DNA of 64,000 nucleotides from Azorinus chamasolen. Its lineage: Eukaryota > Mollusca > Bivalvia > Cardiida > Solecurtidae. Below the pieces are notes generated by a model that ran no database searches, had not been told where the DNA came from, and saw only the letters and a program-made list of their open reading frames with translations. Made by a program: the position numbers and the translations under genes. The stretch lies in the NCBI GenBank assembly GCA_963576725.1, contig OY755247.1:11625534-11689533 (forward strand). Direction: 5' to 3'. Positions 54,691 through 64,000 of the stretch are shown here, piece after piece (position 1 is the stretch's first letter; every line of letters starts with the position of its first letter).

Positions 54691-55659
54691 ATATTAGAAG
54701 TCAAAAATTATGATCACCGCTAGGAAGCAGATTGGTTTAATGCGTACTCAGCCGGCCCGCAATTCTTAATATATTAGATGCTAAAAATTTGCCGTTCCAC
54801 AAAAATATGTTTCAGTCATTCTATACTGAAGTGACTTTTAAATTGGATTTTATAATAACTGTATGCTTTCGTTTTCAGCTTAACCAGTTCCACTTTTTTT
54901 TTTAAAATGAACCTCAAAATGCACCTGGTTGTTCATGTCAAATATAACAATTATACAATATAACTTTCCCCATCCAAAAATAACCCCATAGCAACCCTAT
55001 TTTTATAGCGTTATCAGAGCGATACTATACTCCATTTTTTCTGGCTTAATAAATATCGTATGATTAAATGTTGGTTTGATGTCTGGACACACATATTCTG
55101 TTATTTCTTTTCAAAAGTAATGCCATATTGTCGAGTAATTTGCACCCTGATGAGGTGTCATTTAATCGTGTCTCATTTGGATCTAAACTGCTTTAAACGG
55201 TATCGCTAACCTTTGAATAGCACGAAAAGGGCGAACATGTACCTAACATAGTTTATTGATACCTTCAATATACCAGAGCTACAGATTAATGTGCGTACAC
55301 AAATCCTAAAATTGTCATTTCTCCACCAAACCCTATCTTGTGACCACACTCTAGATCGTCTAAGAGACGTTTCTAAAGATTGGTCACACCTTAGGGTTTG
55401 GTCGATACATACAGAAGTTATTCTTGAAATTATTTAGATTCACGCATCTAATCTGGACCTCTGGTACACAATTGCTGTCAGCTCAAAATCTTCTCTACAT
55501 ACAATTCGTCGTCTTACGCTGAGAATACTTAATTTGGACCCCATCGATGTACTTGATGACAATAATTTTCCACAGGGTTATTGTTAGTTAAACATTAAAC
55601 GTAGACTACCTTAGTGTAGAGTTATATCAAGCAGGTCAATTCAACAACAGCTCAGAGAT

Positions 55660-56010
55660 AATATATTCTGAAAATTGGTGATCCTTTGAAAGCAACATTT
55701 TACGGCCACCACAAAAGCACTTAACACCTGCTGTTGTGAAGTACATATATTCTGAAAATGGGTGATCCTTTGAAAGCAAAAGTAGAAATGCAGAATGAGA
55801 AAATTGCAGATTCGCTTTTATTGAGTCTGTTCATGAGTAGTAATTAAAAGTGCAACACTACTAACGCCCCCTAGCACCGGCTTAAGCAGTATTAATTTAA
55901 AAAAATAATAACATGAAAACTTATAATCCCAAAGGACCAGAAAATATAACAACACTGAGAATGAAGTACGGGGCGACTTTTTACGGCCGCCACACAATCA
56001 CTTAACATAA
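55660..56010 (-). repeat. 282-bp repeat family, about 1.2 units (T subfamily)
   Basis: TATATTCTGAAAATTGGTGATCC and TATATTCTGAAAATGGGTGATCC are the two starts. The first unit is shortened by deletion between AAAGCAAC and TTTTACGGCC. Confidence 0.8.
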
Positions 56011-56099
56011 ATCAACTATATATTGATGATTTGAATATGTAATGTACGTTTGATACCGAAATGACGTATCACTGCATTATACATTCCCGTGACTTGTAG

Positions 56100-56520
56100 A
56101 TCATTGGGGCCAATTGAAGTCCCAACGCAATGGATTGGCAGTTTGAAACGGTTTTATGGCACTGCGGCACGGACTATAGCGCCGATGAAAGATGAATTGG
56201 CATTGTGATGATTTCAGGAAGATGGTTTCGGCTCATCTCATTCGCTGCAAAGCTTTCCTTTTAGTTCTTGGCAGAGGGAATAATCTTTGTTAAATATGCA
56301 AAAAACATCCCCTGTGACAATTAAGCCATAGTACCGCGGCAAAGTAAGAATGTCTCTAGGGGATTGGCAGTTTGATACTACTAGCAAGGTCCATCCATAG
56401 TAACCAATACAAATCATTTGAAGATTAGCAAGTGTCTTAGCATGGATTACAGTGATTGTAAACTTCTGTGTGAAATTTGCCAGTGATATCCACTGAAGAT
56501 AATAATTGGTCGTGTTCAAG
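56100..56520 (-). other. Open frame and repeat related to 3346-3587
   Basis: A 93-codon minus frame (56519-56238) contains TLPRYYGLIVTGDVFCIFNK and DYSLCQELKGKLCSE. The part shared with 3346-3587 is about 56215-56390. With two copies in the window it is a repeat; whether it encodes anything is unknown. Confidence 0.45.
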
Positions 56521-56550
56521 TAGGTCTATATCACATGGTACATTTTATAC

Positions 56551-56853
56551 CACCTCCCTTCAGAATTTATAATCTTCACAACAGCAGGTGTTAAGTGCTT
56601 GTATGACGGCCATAAAACGTCGCCCCGTACTTCATTCTCAGTGTTGTTATACCTTCTGATCCTCCGAGATCATGAATTTCAGTACTTCTTGTTTTGAAAA
56701 TTGAACACCGCTTAAGCCGGTGCTAGGGGGTGTGAGCAGTGTTGCACTTTCAATTACTGTTCATGAACAGACTCAATAAAACCGAGTCTGCAATTTTCTC
56801 TTTTTGTGTTGCAATTTTGCTCTCGGGGGATTACCTCCCTTCAGAATTTATAT
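56551..56853 (+). repeat. 282-bp repeat family, one unit plus overhang (C subfamily)
   Basis: CACCTCCCTTCAGAATTT at the start and ACCTCCCTTCAGAATTT at the end bound one unit. The organisation matches 44281-45141 with n = 1. 56860-57425 beyond is unassigned. Confidence 0.92.
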
Positions 56854-57429
56854 TCACACGGGACATAGGCCGTCGCTTTCCTGGTCACTGACATTGATAA
56901 AAATATATGCTTCTGTTATATGTGTATTATTTCTAATATTGTAACGTTATTATACAGTTCATTTCTGTTTATCCCTTATGTACTGTACATGCATAATATC
57001 AATAACAATGTATCTCTTCATTTGTTATCTCTTCATTTGTTATTGACAGTGAATTGTAAGTGAATAATAAACAATTGTAATTGTTACTTAAAGCAATCGA
57101 GGCCACGGACACTTGAATCTGCGAAATGACATATATAAATTTCCATATATATAGAGACTCCTTACTCACAGTATCATGCGATGTTCTTATTGATCCCGTG
57201 TAAAGAGTTTAATTTTCAACAAGAAGTGTATCTCTTTGTTATATTTTAAATAAGCAGCGCTAATAAGCAGCCCTAATGGGTAGCAATCTAGTCGTCATCA
57301 GTATATCAGTTAAATACACTAGACAAGAACTGTGTAATATGCCTTAATTCTGAAAGTAGGATATCTGTTGAAAGGATTTTAGGACTCCGGCCCATACACT
57401 AAAGTACATCAATATTTACATACATACAA

Positions 57430-57655
57430 ATTCAAAATTTCTGAAAATAGGAGATCCATCGAAATCAAAAGCAGCAATGTAAAAGGGGGACATTGCAGAC
57501 TCAGTTTTATTGAGTCTGTTCATGAACAATTATTAAAAGTGCAACACTTCTCACATCCATAAAACTGCTTAAACGATTTTCAATTTTCAAAACTATTTAC
57601 ATCGAAACTAATTACAACATGTATCCCTAAGGACCAGAAAATATAACAAGAATGC
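57430..57655 (-). repeat. 282-bp repeat family, old diverged copy
   Basis: TTTCTGAAAATAGGAGATCC, GCAGACTCAGTTTTATTGAG and AGTGCAACACTTCTCACATC match with many changes. The unit is incomplete. Confidence 0.7.
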
Positions 57656-57839
57656 CAGTGGGCACAATATACGCCCGTTGAGGTTTTGTTCAACATAAAC
57701 TGGGGTTAACATATTTGCTAAATTCAAATTCTAAGTTCAATTTTGCGACCAAGTTTCAAGGTTGTAAATAGGCATACTTTAACAAAAAACCTTAACCAAA
57801 AATTCTAAATTAACAAGATGTGTTTGTGAAACACTATAT

Positions 57840-59310
57840 CCCCTCGATATGATATTTGACCCTGAAGGATAACCTTGATCTTGACATGTCATCCCTCAAA
57901 ATGTGCAGCTTCATGGGGTACACATGCATACCAAATATCAAGTCTGTATCTCTACTGGTTCAAAATTTATGGCCAATGTTAAAGTTGGTGACCGTTGACC
58001 ATGAAGGATTACCTTGACCTTGACATGTCACCTCTCAAACTGCGCGGCTTCATGAGATACACATGCATACCAGTATCAATGCTGTATATCAACTGGTTCA
58101 AACGTTATGGCCTATGTTAATGATGGTGACCTTTGACCTTCAAATGTGACCTTGACCTTGACATGTCACCCCTCAAACTGTGCAGCCTAATAAGAAACAC
58201 ATGTATACCAACTATCAAGTCTGTATCTCTACTGGTTCAAAAGTTATGGCCAATGTTAAAGTTGGTGACCTTTGACCTTGAAAGATGACATTGACCTTGA
58301 CATGTCACCCCAAAACTGTGCAGCTTCATGAGATACACATGTATACCAAATGTCAAGTCTGTATCTCTACTGGTTAAAAAGTTATGACCAATGTTAAAGT
58401 CGGTGACCTTTGACCCTAGAATATGACCTTTATCTTGACATGTTGCCCCTCAAAATGTGCAGCTTCATGAGAAACACATGCATACCAAATATCAAGACTC
58501 TATCTCTATTGGTTCAAAAGTTATGGCCAATTTGATTTGGTGATATTTGACCCTGAAGGATGACCTTCACATGTTACCCGCAAACTGTGCAGCTTTATGA
58601 GATACATATGCATGCCAAATATCAAGTCTCTTTCTGTACTGGCTCAAAAGTTATGGTCGATGTTAAAGATACACAAGCATACCAAATATCAAGTCTCTAT
58701 CTCTACTGGTCAAAAAGGTATTGCCAATGTTTAGGTCAGTGATTTGACCCATATATTTGACCTCTGACCTTGAAGCATGACATTGACATTGACATGTCAC
58801 CCCTCAAAATGTGCGGCTTTATGAGATACATATGCATGCCAAATATCAAGTCACTAGCTGTATTGGCTCAAAAGTTATGACCAATGTTAAAGTTACAGAC
58901 AAACAAACAGACAATTTGACCTTTGACCCTGAAAGATGACATTGACCTTGACATGTGACCCCTCAAACTGTGCAGCTTTAAGAGATACACAAGCACGCAA
59001 AATATCAAGTCTCTATCTCTACTGATCCAAAAGTTATGGCCAGTGTTAAAGTCGGTGATTTGACCCATATATTTGACCTCTGACCTTGAAGGATGACCTT
59101 GACCTTGACATGTTACCCTTCAAAATGTGCGGCTTTATGAGATACATATGTACGCCAAATATCAAGTCTCTATCTGTACTGGCTCTAAAGTTATGACCAA
59201 TGTTAAAGTTGTTGACAAACAGACAACCGGACAAACAAACAAACAGACGGACAAACAGACAGGGCAAAAACAATATGCCCCCAGATCTGATCTGGGGGAC
59301 ATAAAAAGTG
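57840..59310 (-). repeat. TCAAGGTCA-rich satellite with a pearl-like right end
   Basis: About nine units read TGACCTTGACCTTGACATGTC, TCAAACTGTGCAGCTTCATG, ATACCAAATATCAAGTCTG and TACTGGTTCAAAAGTTATGG. 59218-59262 is a CAAACAGACGGACAAACAGA run, followed by hairpin GCCCCCAGATCTGATCTGGGGG (59277-59298) and ACATAAAAAG. So this satellite is the core of a pearl-like element. Confidence 0.88.
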
Positions 59311-59329
59311 CCATAATTGTGTCTAAATG

Positions 59330-60165
59330 CTTGTGATGAAGATGAAGCTTCTGATGTTGAACAAATGTTTCAAGTTTAAAAGCTTTATCTGAAAGGATTA
59401 TGTAAATAAGTGGACTTTTAAGTTAAAACTGGGCATTATTCTGCCAAAATGTTGGACAGAGTTATGTACTCTTGTCTACAGGTAAAGCTTGTGATGGTGA
59501 ACAAGTGTTCCAAGGTTATAAGCTTTATCTCAAAGGGTTATGTAAATAAATGGATTTTAACAAAGCTTTAACAAAAAATTCTAAGTTAAAAAGGGGCATA
59601 ATTAGGTCAAAATGCTTGACAAAGTTATTTTCTCTTGCCTACAGGTGAAGGTTGTGACGTTGAACAAGTGTTCCAAGTTTAAAAGCTTTATCTCAAAGGG
59701 TTATGTAAATAAGTGGACTTGTTCCACATAAATTGAGGTTAACATGTTTGCTTAACGCAAATGCTAAACGCAAATTCTAAGTCCAATTAAGCGACCTTGA
59801 CCTTGGATAAACGAGCCGGGACTTGGCTGGCTACTGTAGCATGTCTAGATAAAGATCGTGGTTAAATTTGGGAAGGATCCACCAAGCGGAACTTGAGTTA
59901 GAGATGTTACAGACAGACAGATCGGTTAACATTTTTGCTAAACGCAAATTCCAATTGTGTGACCTTGACCTTGGATAAACAAACCGGGACTTGGCAGGCT
60001 ACTGTAGCATGTCTAGATAAACTTTGTGAAGGATCCACCACGGGTAACTTGAGTTAGATATGTTACTGACGGACAGACGGACATACAGCCCGACTGACAG
60101 ACGGACAGACAAGCGCCATTCCATAATACGTCCCGTTTTTTCAAACGGGCGTATAAAAAGTATAC
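59330..60165 (+). mobile_element. Pearl/Helitron-like element 5
   Basis: Core repeats of about 130-170 bp (AAGTGTTCCAAGTTTAAAAG, CTCAAAGGGTTATGTAAATA) and then about 130-bp ones (TGGCTACTGTAGCATGTCTA twice, 59829 and 59998) precede CAGACGGACAGACAAGCG. The hairpin CGTCCCGTTTT/AAACGGGCG (60130-60153) ends in TATAAAAAG. 60170-60490 beyond shows nothing. Confidence 0.75.
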
Positions 60166-60489
60166 CATTATATGTTTGTTACCTGTTTATTACCTGTTAT
60201 TACTTATTTGCAAAGCAATTTATTTTGTTTAAATAAAGCAAAGTTTTGTCCAACTCACAATTCAGATATATGAATCAAATGACAAGCTATTAATCAATGT
60301 GTTTAATATTAAATTCTACCACATATTCTCTAATAAAGTAAAGCAAAAGAGTGCACATATAGTGACTTATCACTCTACTGAAAGAAAGTACGCCATAGTG
60401 TCAGTGACTAATCCACGAGTTAGATTCCCTGTCATGAATGAATGTTCAAAAGTTGGTAGATAAACAAGAGAAGGAAAATCGTATAGTAT

Positions 60490-61140
60490 TACTCAGTCTG
60501 ATTTTCTCACTTGTTCATTAAATACATTAACGATTCATTAAAAATGGATATCATTATATGGTACTACAACATACTGCATGTCTGGTTGTCAACCCTTTTA
60601 CAGTTGGCAATCATGCTGCCCTCTTTACATGTTCGCCAACAAGAAAGGTTTAGTACTCTATGGAAGCGACCTCTTAAATCTGGACACGGAAGTAGGACGT
60701 CGGATATCTCGTTGTTGTCGTACTCTTTGTTACTTTTCTACAGCTACTCTGTTTGCAGCTCAATCATTGAGTACACTAGTGATAGGTGTATACAGTTGTT
60801 TCACTTAAATATGTTTTCGTTTACATGTACTTTACAACTGTATTTGCCATCGCGGATGTTGTAGTTTAGCCGGAAAGGGAAAACGTTTATTTACAGGTTT
60901 TTTTAGGGTGGGGATGGAATAAGTGTGAGGTTGAGCGCCCCTAAACCGGTTTATCCCTCATGACATTTGTCACTGACCGTTCTAAGGCGGTACTTCCATA
61001 TTCCTCCTATTGTTTGTCTGTGCATCTCTTTGTGTCTTTAATATACATGTACATTTGCTTTTTGTCGTCGTAGTGCCGTTTAGGCGGTTGTATGTTTTAT
61101 ATGCAGTGTTCCTGCATGACTCATACGTGTATTTTACATT
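60490..61140 (+). pseudogene. Subfamily A retroelement C-terminus and tail
   Basis: Frame 60578-60808 reads KKGLVLYGSDLLNLDTEVGR, then AQSLSTLVIGVYSCFT-stop. Tail A follows with TTGAGCGCCCCTAAACCGGT and the hairpin TGACATTTGTCA. It ends at TGACTCATACGTGTATTTTA. A 9-bp deletion removes part of SVLFRF. 61140-61430 to the right is unassigned. Confidence 0.85.
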
Positions 61141-61436
61141 TTCCAAGGGTTGTACTCCTCATGATTCTGCCCCATGAAGTAAAATAGATATAACTTTAGA
61201 TACAACTAGAAATATCACTAAAGGTAATGGTATACCCACGCTCAGCTGCCTTGATCGCAAATCATACCAGGTTTTTCTACTGTTTGATCTAATGACCTAG
61301 TTTTTGACCCCACATGACCCACTTTCTTAACTCGTAGGAGATCATTCTGATAAAGTTTCATGAAGATTCAGCAAAAATGAGCTATAAACCCTTTGCTTGA
61401 TATTCACGCCAATATACCTACCTGTAAATAGTGACG

Positions 61437-61480
61437 ACTCAGATGAGACAGCTCCTGCAGGAGCTGTTTCATCAGGGTCT
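61437..61480. repeat. Perfect 20-bp palindrome inside a longer foldback
   Basis: ACAGCTCCTGCAGGAGCTGT (61448-61467) is a perfect palindrome. The wider arms (GACTCAGATGAG with TTTCATCAGGGTC) pair with three mismatches, giving about 22-bp arms. Confidence 0.85.
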
Positions 61481-61639
61481 GCAATATTTACAAATTCATT
61501 GTGCAACCAGTGCACTCCACAGTGGTGATTTCACAGCGAAATACTTGTACACAGTGAAGATGTATGCAATTATACAACAGAGCATGGGTAAAGAAGAAGG
61601 AGAAATGTATTTTAAAATTCAGCAAGAAAAGGGTTAAGA

Positions 61640-61830
61640 TTGTAAGCCCGGCGGGGATACCTTTATTTACAATGTTTGTTTAGCTATGGTGACTTTGAGA
61701 TAAGTGTGAGGTTAGGACGTCCGTAAACCGGTTTAAACTTCCAGAGGTGATTTTGCTACTGCCCATGCCAATGCGGGTCTCTCTTTGCCACCCTTACTTT
61801 TGTTTGTCTTGTGTCTTTGTTTTGTTTTTT
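61640..61830 (+). mobile_element. Subfamily B tail joined to a LINE
   Basis: GGCGGGGATACCTTTATTTA, GGACGTCCGTAAACCGGTTT, hairpin damaged by one change (CAGAGGTGATTTTGCTACTG), then TTTTGTTTGTCTTGTGTCTTTG. It stops at about 61830 directly against the internal part of a minus-strand LINE, so one truncated the other or recombination joined them. Confidence 0.8.
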
Positions 61831-63530
61831 ATAAAACCTTGTTGACCCATGCTTATCAAAGTTGGTAACACTTTCTGAATTCTCTTTGATAGACACCGTG
61901 TAGCAATTTTATAATCTATATTAAGAAGTGAAATTGGTCTCCAATTTTCTATGTTTGTAGGATCTCCTTTTTGTAAATTAATGATAAAATCCTGTGTTTT
62001 TGAGATTGTGATAATTCTCCTTTTTTATAAGCATGATTTAAAGAGTTTACAAGCATTTGCCCGACTTTAGACCAAAATGTTCGATAAAATTTAACTGTGA
62101 GGCCATCGCTCCCCGGACTCTTATTAAACTTCATTCCTTTAAGTGCATTATAACATTCGTTTTTTGATAAATATCCATCACAAAGAGAAGAAGATGTTCC
62201 ATTGAGTTTGGGTATCTGTATATTATCAAAATAACTATTAAGGTCTTTTTGGTGAACTTCGCATTTTGTATACAAATTTTGATAAAAATTCTGCTTCGGC
62301 TTTTAGAATTTCGCTTGTGTCTGTTAATAATGTTCCGTTTACTAAGAGTGTCTGCATTAATTTTCTTGATTGTCTTGATTTTTCTAGACTAAAGAAGTAT
62401 TTTGTACTTTTTTCAATTTCGTTTAAAAATTGAATTCTTGATCTGATCATAGCTCCTTTTGAATTTATATGAGTAAATGTCTTCTATTTGCTTTTGTATC
62501 GTGGGGGTTCTATATGCAATATATGGTGGAGTAGGTTCGCTATCGTCATATTGTTTTCTTATTTGATTAAGTTCATTTTCAAGATTTCGCAAGATCGTGT
62601 TTCTTTCTTTCGCTTTTTGTTTCGAGTATTCTATAGTGAATGATTTCATTTCAGCCTATAACAGTTCCAAGCTTACTCGGGGATCGATATTCAAAATTTC
62701 TAAATTTTTACAGGTAGAATCAATGAAAGTATTCATGTTGTTTATAAATGTTTCATCATCTATTAAGGAGTTATTGAATTTCCATGTTCCTGGACCTCGT
62801 TTATTACTTAAACTTATCATTAACGATATCGCCATATGATCAGTTGATTTTATTAATGCCGGGCGAATATCGCATGAATGAACTGTCGGGAGTATATCTT
62901 CATTAATTAACCAATAGTCTATTCTTCTTTTTTCAATTCCATTCTTGCGTCTCCAGGTAAATTGTTTGTTTAAATCGTTTTTTATTCGCCAAATGTCGCT
63001 AAGGTTAAGGTCAGACATTAATTTTAGAAGACTGGGGGTGTTAGTTAAACTACAGGGCTTCGGTTCACGATCGATGCATTTCAACACTTCATTCAAGTCC
63101 CCACCTATAATTACAACACTAAACCCTTTATCCTTCAGTAAAGACAAAATGTTTTTAAAGAAAGCATCCCGTAATTTTCTGTTATTATGAGCATAAATTT
63201 TCAAAAGTGTTAAGTAATCAGGTTTTTTATACATTTAATAGGAGGAATCTACCAAATTTGTCTGGCAAGACTTCTTCTATTTCTAGACATAGACTATTAT
63301 GTATCATAATCGAAACACCTCTACTATTGCTATTTCCGAAGGCATGATAACAATTCCACCCTGTAAATTCCATTTCTATTGTAAGTTCTAGTTCACTAGT
63401 GAAGTGTGTTTCTTGCAGGTATACGATATTTGCCTTTTGGTGTGTTATCCATTGCAGAAGAGCCCTCGTTTACTTGCATCTCTTAGCCCTTGGACGTTTA
63501 GAGAAAGGAAATGAATCAAACCATTCTGAA
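61831..63530 (-). pseudogene. L1/Tx1-type LINE ORF2: endonuclease and start of RT
   Basis: Reading leftwards from about 63515: HFLSLNVQGLRDASK, ANIVYLQETHFTSELE, WNCYHAFGNSNSRGVSIMIH (endonuclease N-terminal part), VVIIGGDLNEVL (GDxN), NKQFTWRRKNGIEKRRIDYW (RIDYW), STDHMAISLMISLSNKRGPG (DH motif) and WKFNNSLIDD. After LELL an in-frame TAG (62656) replaces an expected Trp codon. Then come SFTIEYSKQKAKERN, IQFLNEIEKSTKYFFSLEKS, FNKSPGSDGLTVKFYRTFW (RT block) and, at 61900-61840, SKRIQKVLPTLISMGQQGF in broken frames. The YxDD part and 3' end are missing. Frameshifts lie at about 63495, 63235, 62440 and 62260. Confidence 0.9.
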
Positions 63531-63534
63531 TCAT

Positions 63535-64000
63535 ATATAATTATAGAAGTTGTCTAGTGATTAGATGAAGCTGTTCCTACAAAACATCTGGATATAATTA
63601 CGTTTGGACGTTTACGGTAGGAGAAAGCTAGCTTTTATGGTCTACGAAGGTCAAATCATATTTATGAATGACACACCCATTAGCCCACATTTTTGTGCAT
63701 TGAAAAATATGTAACTCCAGAAAATCTATAATACTGTCCAAGAGTACATAAAACGCACAGCCAGTCAAAATCATGCAATCAGCGACCTAAGACCTGTGCA
63801 TAGACCTTCCTAAAACTCGGTATACCTTACTTGGCACTGTCTTACACAGAACCGATCTGGGTATCCACAGTTTTGTATACTATTCAAAAGTACATATAAT
63901 GCATAACCAATCAAAATCACTTAACCACAGTTTTGTATATTACCAATCAATCAAAAGCATGTAAGCAGCAATATAGAGCAACAGATTTTTACTAAGACCT
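63535..64000. other. Unassigned, with a loose repeat near the right edge
   Basis: CAAGAGTACATAAAACGCACAGCC and CAAAAGTACATATAATGCATAACC, each followed by a -CAATCAAAATCA- type phrase, recur at 63738, 63892 and weakly at 63940. This may be the 5' region of the LINE; I cannot confirm it. Confidence 0.4.

Noticed and set aside
61437..61480. Hammerhead core CTGATGA on the minus strand beside the palindrome
   Set aside because: The stem is followed by CTCA instead of GAAA and no third stem is present.

Overview
The window looks like intergenic and intronic DNA from a repeat-rich metazoan genome, most likely a bivalve mollusc. The grounds are AT-rich sequence, spliced exons with GT/AG borders, a tRNA-derived SINE with target-site duplications, pearl/Helitron-like tandem repeats ending in (GACGGACA)n plus a hairpin, mariner/Tc1 transposons, an L1/Tx1-type LINE, and a Penelope-type reverse transcriptase family. 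The bivalve assignment is inference; the eukaryotic transposon content is seen directly. There is no bacterial-style operon, CRISPR array or complete host gene.

Host coding evidence is limited to three exon-like segments: a 3'-terminal exon on + (10314-10567), and two minus-strand exons (24093-24135 and 22877-23071) whose splice phases join in frame. None could be named.

The dominant component is one retroelement family with the reverse-transcriptase motifs YDFSTLY, GIPMGTNCAP and RYLDDIL. It occurs as two subfamilies, called A and B here, with different C-terminal extensions and noncoding 3' tails. About thirty broken copies or tail fragments lie on both strands; the longest reading is 37225-38830. 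Truncated A tails are inserted inside B coding sequence (21003-21255, 38851-39104), so some A insertions are younger than the B copies they interrupt. The tails share a hairpin whose paired bases covary between subfamilies.

The second component is a short repeat with an exact 282-bp monomer, at about fifteen loci as single, partial, double or triple units. At 44281-45141 three units plus 15 bp interrupt a satellite whose uninterrupted counterpart is preserved 160 bp upstream. Hairpins in the unit show compensatory changes between subfamilies, one carries a cUUCGg loop, and another presents AATAAA in its loop. This family is the best candidate here for an undescribed small mobile RNA-type element.

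Other blocks: an 8.3-kb inverted repeat (24786-26690 versus 31940-33070) made of about 350-bp tandem units and enclosing a GC-rich gag-like remnant; satellites rich in TCAAGGTCA (8885-9290, 11290-11545, 40600-42270, 57840-59120); a TIR-complete but disabled mariner (33949-35267); a Tc1-like transposase with two premature stops (46577-47578) and a second Tc1 C-terminal scrap (36553-36790); two SINE copies; pogo-like MITEs; several foldback or TIR elements; and a decayed LINE (61831-63530). Every transposase or polymerase reading frame seen is broken, so autonomous activity from this window is unlikely.
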